8,814 nucleotides of DNA. It comes from Pseudomonadota bacterium (GTDB lineage Bacteria > Pseudomonadota > Alphaproteobacteria > Rhizobiales > Hyphomicrobiaceae). Under the pieces are notes generated by a model that saw nothing but the letters and a program-made list of their open reading frames with translations, ran no database searches and was not told the DNA's origin. The position numbers and the translations under genes were made by a program. Below, piece by piece: positions 6,594 to 8,814 of this stretch. The stretch covers positions 1 through 8,814 of the forward strand of contig JAEWCT010000049.1 of the NCBI GenBank assembly GCA_023390485.1, read 5' to 3'. Position 1 is the stretch's first letter; each line of letters starts with the position of its first letter.

Positions 6594-6881
6594 GTGACCG
6601 TACGTGAAATGTCTTGCGACAACGGCTTCAAAGCCCAGCTCGCCGGCTTCAGCCTGACGACCGCGGAGATCCTTTATCGTCTTCCGGATCATCCCTCGCT
6701 TCTCCAAAGCTATATCTGGCAGGAATACGATTCCGCTCCACGCTTTCCAAAGCTCAAATCCTTTCTCGATTTCTGGACCGCGGAAATCGAAGGCAAGCTT
6801 TTCAAGGTGACCGTGGCGCACTCTAAGCTCATTCGTCCAGCGGAACTCAGGCTTATTGGCACGGAGCTAAGACTGCACTAG
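6594..6881 (+). CDS. usg: Usg family protein
   Basis: The 95-residue product matches the small Usg family over nearly its whole length. Recognisable segments are F-S-L-T-T-A-E-I-L-Y-R-L-P-D-H-P at 19-34, W-Q-E-Y-D-S-A-P-R-F-P at 42-52, F-L-D-F-W at 57-61, I-E-G at 65-67 and L-I-R-P-A-E at 79-84. The family was named for a gene beside the trp genes in Caulobacter, and its function is unknown. No signal peptide or membrane segment is seen, so it is probably cytoplasmic. The GTG at 6594 is preferred because of the AAAGGAG eight bases upstream; an in-frame ATG at 6609 is the other choice. It stands alone here: no trp gene is nearby, marC is divergent upstream and the kinase gene is convergent downstream. 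Confidence 0.92.
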   Translation: MTVREMSCDNGFKAQLAGFSLTTAEILYRLPDHPSLLQSYIWQEYDSAPRFPKLKSFLDFWTAEIEGKLFKVTVAHSKLIRPAELRLIGTELRLH

Positions 6882-6953
6882 TGGCGAAGACGCTGCTGCA
6901 ATAGCCTTAATAACGCCACCGATCCCTGTGGGAGCGCTCAGCGCGCAAACGCT

Positions 6954-6967
6954 TTACGAAATCGTAA
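6954..6967. repeat. Short inverted repeat TTACG-AAAT-CGTAA
   Basis: Five-base perfect arms around a four-base centre lie in the non-coding stretch after usg. They could be a weak hairpin or a regulator site upstream of a small transcript ending at 7064. The evidence is only the symmetry. Confidence 0.25.
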
Positions 6968-7035
6968 GTACCGCCTTCCAACGGCTTGGATTTAATCTAC
7001 CAAACACTGGTACAGCCTAGGATCCAGACACTCGG

Positions 7036-7064
7036 GGCAGCGCTAAACCGCTGCCTTCTTTTTT
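7036..7064 (+). terminator. Strong rho-independent terminator, plus-strand oriented
   Basis: GGCAGCG (7036-7042) pairs perfectly with CGCTGCC (7049-7055) around CTAAAC and is followed by TTCTTTTTT (7056-7064). The T-tract gives plus-strand orientation; read on the minus strand the hairpin follows the kinase stop but lacks a U-run. The nearest plus-strand gene, usg, ended about 155 bp earlier. The terminator therefore closes either a long usg 3' UTR or a separate small RNA. The 6882-7035 stretch holds no credible protein gene. Confidence 0.85.
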
Positions 7065-7068
7065 CAGT

Positions 7069-8109
7069 TCATTTGGCGGTCTTCACCGGAATGGTCACGA
7101 CGATTGCGGTGCCGGGTGAACGATCTTCGACCTCGATCTTGCTGCTAAGCTGCGCGGCTAGCATTTCCATTAGTCGATTGCCGATACCGGACGGCGATGG
7201 CCGCGCCGCGACGTTGGGTTCTGCTTTGCCGGTCCTGCCAATGCCGTCGTCCGTCACGACAAGCTTGTAGACATCGCCCGCCCGCTGGAAATGCACGATA
7301 ATGTTTCCCTGCCGCTCGTTCGGAAACGCATGCTTGGCCGCATTGGTGACGGACTCGTTGATAATCAATCCCAGCGGAACGGCCTTCTCGAGACTGATCG
7401 AATGGCTTTCCGCACGGCACTCAAGTGCAATCGGGCGCATCGCGAGCCGGGAGAGCCGGAGGTCGGCGCACAATTCGCTAAGGTAAAATTTCGTATCGAC
7501 CACAACGTGCTCGTTGCGAAGGTCCAATCGCCGGTGCACGCGCGCAATGGTCTGCACGCGCTCGGCAGCGGAGACCAGCGCTTCCTTCGCCTCTTCGCTC
7601 GCCGAGCGAGCTTGCAAATTCAGGAGCGTTACGACGTTGGCGAAATCGTTCCGCGTACGGTGCGAAAGCTCGTCTAGCAGCACGTCGCGGTCGCGAACGG
7701 CCTCGCTCGCTCTTTCGTGCTCGATGGCGAGCGACACGAGACCGGCGTGCAAAGCTTCGACAACCGACGAGATCACGAACCCGATCACGACGAACAGCAG
7801 AAGAGCGCCCAGATCGGACGGACTGGTGATGGCCAGCGAGTGGCGCGGCTTCAAAAAGAAATATGAAACCGCCACCGCGCTTAACACGGTCGCGAAAAAG
7901 CCGTTGCCCCGGTCGAAAAGCGCCCCAGCGGCGAAAATCACGGGAATAAAAGAAAGGAACGGGTAACGATTGCCCGCCTCGTCGCCCCACGTCATCTGCG
8001 CCCAGACCACAAAAGCCACGAGCGCGGCAGTGATCACATAACGCAGTACGACAGGCATCGCCCGCGAGGCGATAGCGGCGGCATGAACTGTCGAAATCCA
8101 CCTCTGCAT
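7069..8109 (-). CDS. Membrane sensor histidine kinase, DUF4118 plus HisKA_2 plus HATPase_c
   Basis: This 346-residue kinase has an N-terminal sensor of about four membrane segments (roughly 22-40, 50-66, 70-88, 102-120) resembling the KdpD-type DUF4118 domain. A short linker helix follows. The HisKA_2 dimerisation domain has its H-box E-L-S-H-R-T-R-N-D-F at 147-156, with H150 the predicted phosphorylated residue. The ATP-binding domain shows the N-box N-E-S-V-T-N-A-A-K-H at 251-260, G1 D-D-G-I-G at 287-291 and G2 G-I-G-N-R-L-M at 308-314, so it looks catalytically complete. Kinases of this HisKA_2 class often feed alphaproteobacterial general-stress or light responses; that is family inference. 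No response regulator lies in the window, so it is an orphan. The start is uncertain: ATG 8109 is used; TTG 8124 and ATG 8058 are alternatives, none with a good Shine-Dalgarno. Confidence 0.92.
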   Translation of the reverse strand: MQRWISTVHAAAIASRAMPVVLRYVITAALVAFVVWAQMTWGDEAGNRYPFLSFIPVIFAAGALFDRGNGFFATVLSAVAVSYFFLKPRHSLAITSPSDLGALLLFVVIGFVISSVVEALHAGLVSLAIEHERASEAVRDRDVLLDELSHRTRNDFANVVTLLNLQARSASEEAKEALVSAAERVQTIARVHRRLDLRNEHVVVDTKFYLSELCADLRLSRLAMRPIALECRAESHSISLEKAVPLGLIINESVTNAAKHAFPNERQGNIIVHFQRAGDVYKLVVTDDGIGRTGKAEPNVAARPSPSGIGNRLMEMLAAQLSSKIEVEDRSPGTAIVVTIPVKTAK

Positions 8110-8351
8110 ACCTGCGAAACGCAACGAAGCAGAAATTGTTCAATCCGCCGCTTTCGCGGCCGATCGCGGTTGCACGTTCGGTTACGCGACGCTTCGCCGA
8201 ACCGAGGGACGACGAAACAGCGCACGTAACCCAAAAAATTGCGTGACGACCCGCCCTGGCTCTAGGCATAAGTGCCACCGGAAATCCGAGCTTCATCCGG
8301 CCGCTCTTCACGCGCAGGATGGAGCGAATTTCGCACACCGACGGAGGGGGA

Positions 8352-8729
8352 ATGCATCGCTGGCTTTTTCTGATTTTTCTTGGATTGGTATCGCCAGCCG
8401 GCGCCGCGTCGATGGACCAGTCGCTCCTCCAACTCGATCCGGAAGAGCGCGCGCGTCAGGTGTGCATCCTCAAGGGCATTCTCGATATCAATCGCGCGAA
8501 GAAACTGACTGGCGTCGATCGCTTGAAAACGAGCATCCTCTCGCGCGCCACGTTCGACGGAAAAACCGTCGTCGCCAAAGGCGGAGCGGTGCGCGCCAAG
8601 GATCGCTGGTATCAAGTGAAGTTCACCTGCGCCGTCACGAACAATCAGATGAAGGCAACATCGTTCGATTACGAAATCGGCGCGGAAATTCCCGAAAACA
8701 AATGGGAAGACCTTGGCCTGTGGAAGTAA
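8352..8729 (+). CDS. Secreted DUF930-domain protein
   Basis: The 125-residue product begins with a signal peptide (basic H2-R3, hydrophobic core 4-13, likely cleavage after A-G-A near residue 18). The mature part matches the DUF930 pattern: L-D-P-E-E-R-A-R-Q-x-C at 28-38, G-G-A-x-R-x-K-x-x-W-Y at 77-87, F-T-C at 91-93, and S-F-D-Y-E-I-G...I-P...W at 104-118. It has two cysteines, C38 and C93, which could form a disulfide in the periplasm. The family's function is unknown. ATG 8352 is chosen over an upstream in-frame ATG at 8319 because GGAGG lies at 8343-8347 and the signal peptide then starts properly, though the spacing of four bases is tight. The arsC start is 30 bp after its stop, suggesting co-transcription. 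Confidence 0.9.
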   Translation: MHRWLFLIFLGLVSPAGAASMDQSLLQLDPEERARQVCILKGILDINRAKKLTGVDRLKTSILSRATFDGKTVVAKGGAVRAKDRWYQVKFTCAVTNNQMKATSFDYEIGAEIPENKWEDLGLWK

Positions 8730-8759
8730 ACCGCGTCTCGGATCGCTTGGAGTAACACC

Positions 8760-8814
8760 GTGACGATCACGATCTACCACAACCCCAGCTGCGGAACGTC
8801 GCGCAACACGCTCG
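8760..8814 (+). CDS. arsC: Arsenate reductase ArsC (glutaredoxin-dependent type), 5' fragment
   Basis: Only the first 18 codons are inside the window: T-I-T-I-Y-H-N-P-S-C-G-T-S-R-N-T-L after a GTG start. The H-N-P-x-C-G-T-S-R-N-T-L segment is the catalytic loop of the ArsC family that reduces arsenate to arsenite using glutathione and glutaredoxin; C11 would be the nucleophile. The fold is thioredoxin-like, and the related Spx/YffB proteins share it, but the N-T-L ending after S-R fits ArsC best. GTG 8760 is preceded by GGAG at 8749-8752 with seven bases of spacing. It follows the DUF930 gene by 30 bp. Confidence 0.88.
   Translation, partial: MTITIYHNPSCGTSRNTL

Noticed and set aside
8178..8205. 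Inverted repeat TCGGTT...AACCGA in the kinase/DUF930 gap
   Set aside because: Six-base arms with a 16-base loop in GC-rich DNA are expected by chance, and there is no U-tract or conserved site.
8239..8267. Possible sigma-70 promoter for DUF930 (TTGCGT, 17 bases, CTAGGC)
   Set aside because: Both elements are weak matches and many such pairs occur by chance; too little to annotate.
7478..8338. A 286-codon minus-strand frame overlapping the kinase
   Set aside because: It overlaps the kinase in another frame, its product is very Arg-rich without motifs, and the kinase frame holds all catalytic boxes.

Overview
The window reads as ordinary chromosomal DNA of a GC-rich alphaproteobacterium, most likely of the order Hyphomicrobiales (Rhizobiales). 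The evidence is the gene content: a DUF3971/AsmA-like envelope protein, a Usg-family protein, a DUF930 protein, a bactofilin, a membrane HisKA_2 histidine kinase with a DUF4118-type sensor, and a peroxiredoxin with the alphaproteobacterial TSGCT variant of its active site. I see no transposase, integrase, phage gene, CRISPR array, tRNA or rRNA.

Layout, left to right. (1) 1-2854, minus strand: the N-terminal part, at least 951 residues, of a large inner-membrane-anchored AsmA/YhdP-like protein that runs off the left edge. Long open frames on its plus strand are antisense shadows. (2) 3147-3611 and 3852-4382, plus strand: a Bcp/PrxQ peroxiredoxin and a bactofilin, separated by 240 bp. The bactofilin is followed by a 13-bp tandem duplication across its stop codon, degenerate 15-bp repeats, a C-rich tract and a weak terminator-like hairpin. 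(3) 4635-6368, minus strand: a co-directional set of MarC-family membrane protein, small lipoprotein and GNAT acetyltransferase. The acetyltransferase has a run of eight G at its 5' end that puts the nearest ATG one base out of frame. (4) 6594-6881, plus strand: a Usg-family gene divergent from marC, then a non-coding stretch ending in a strong intrinsic terminator at 7036-7064. (5) 7069-8109, minus strand: an orphan sensor histidine kinase. (6) 8352-8814, plus strand: a secreted DUF930 protein and the first codons of arsC, probably co-transcribed.

Several genes concern the envelope (AsmA-like protein, bactofilin, lipoprotein, MarC, kinase sensor), and two concern redox or toxic-oxyanion stress (Bcp, ArsC). 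They lie in several short transcription units and do not form one obvious pathway. I did not find a convincing undescribed multi-gene system. The items most worth a second look are the G8 tract at the acetyltransferase start, the terminator at 7036-7064 with possible small RNA, and the repeats behind the bactofilin gene.
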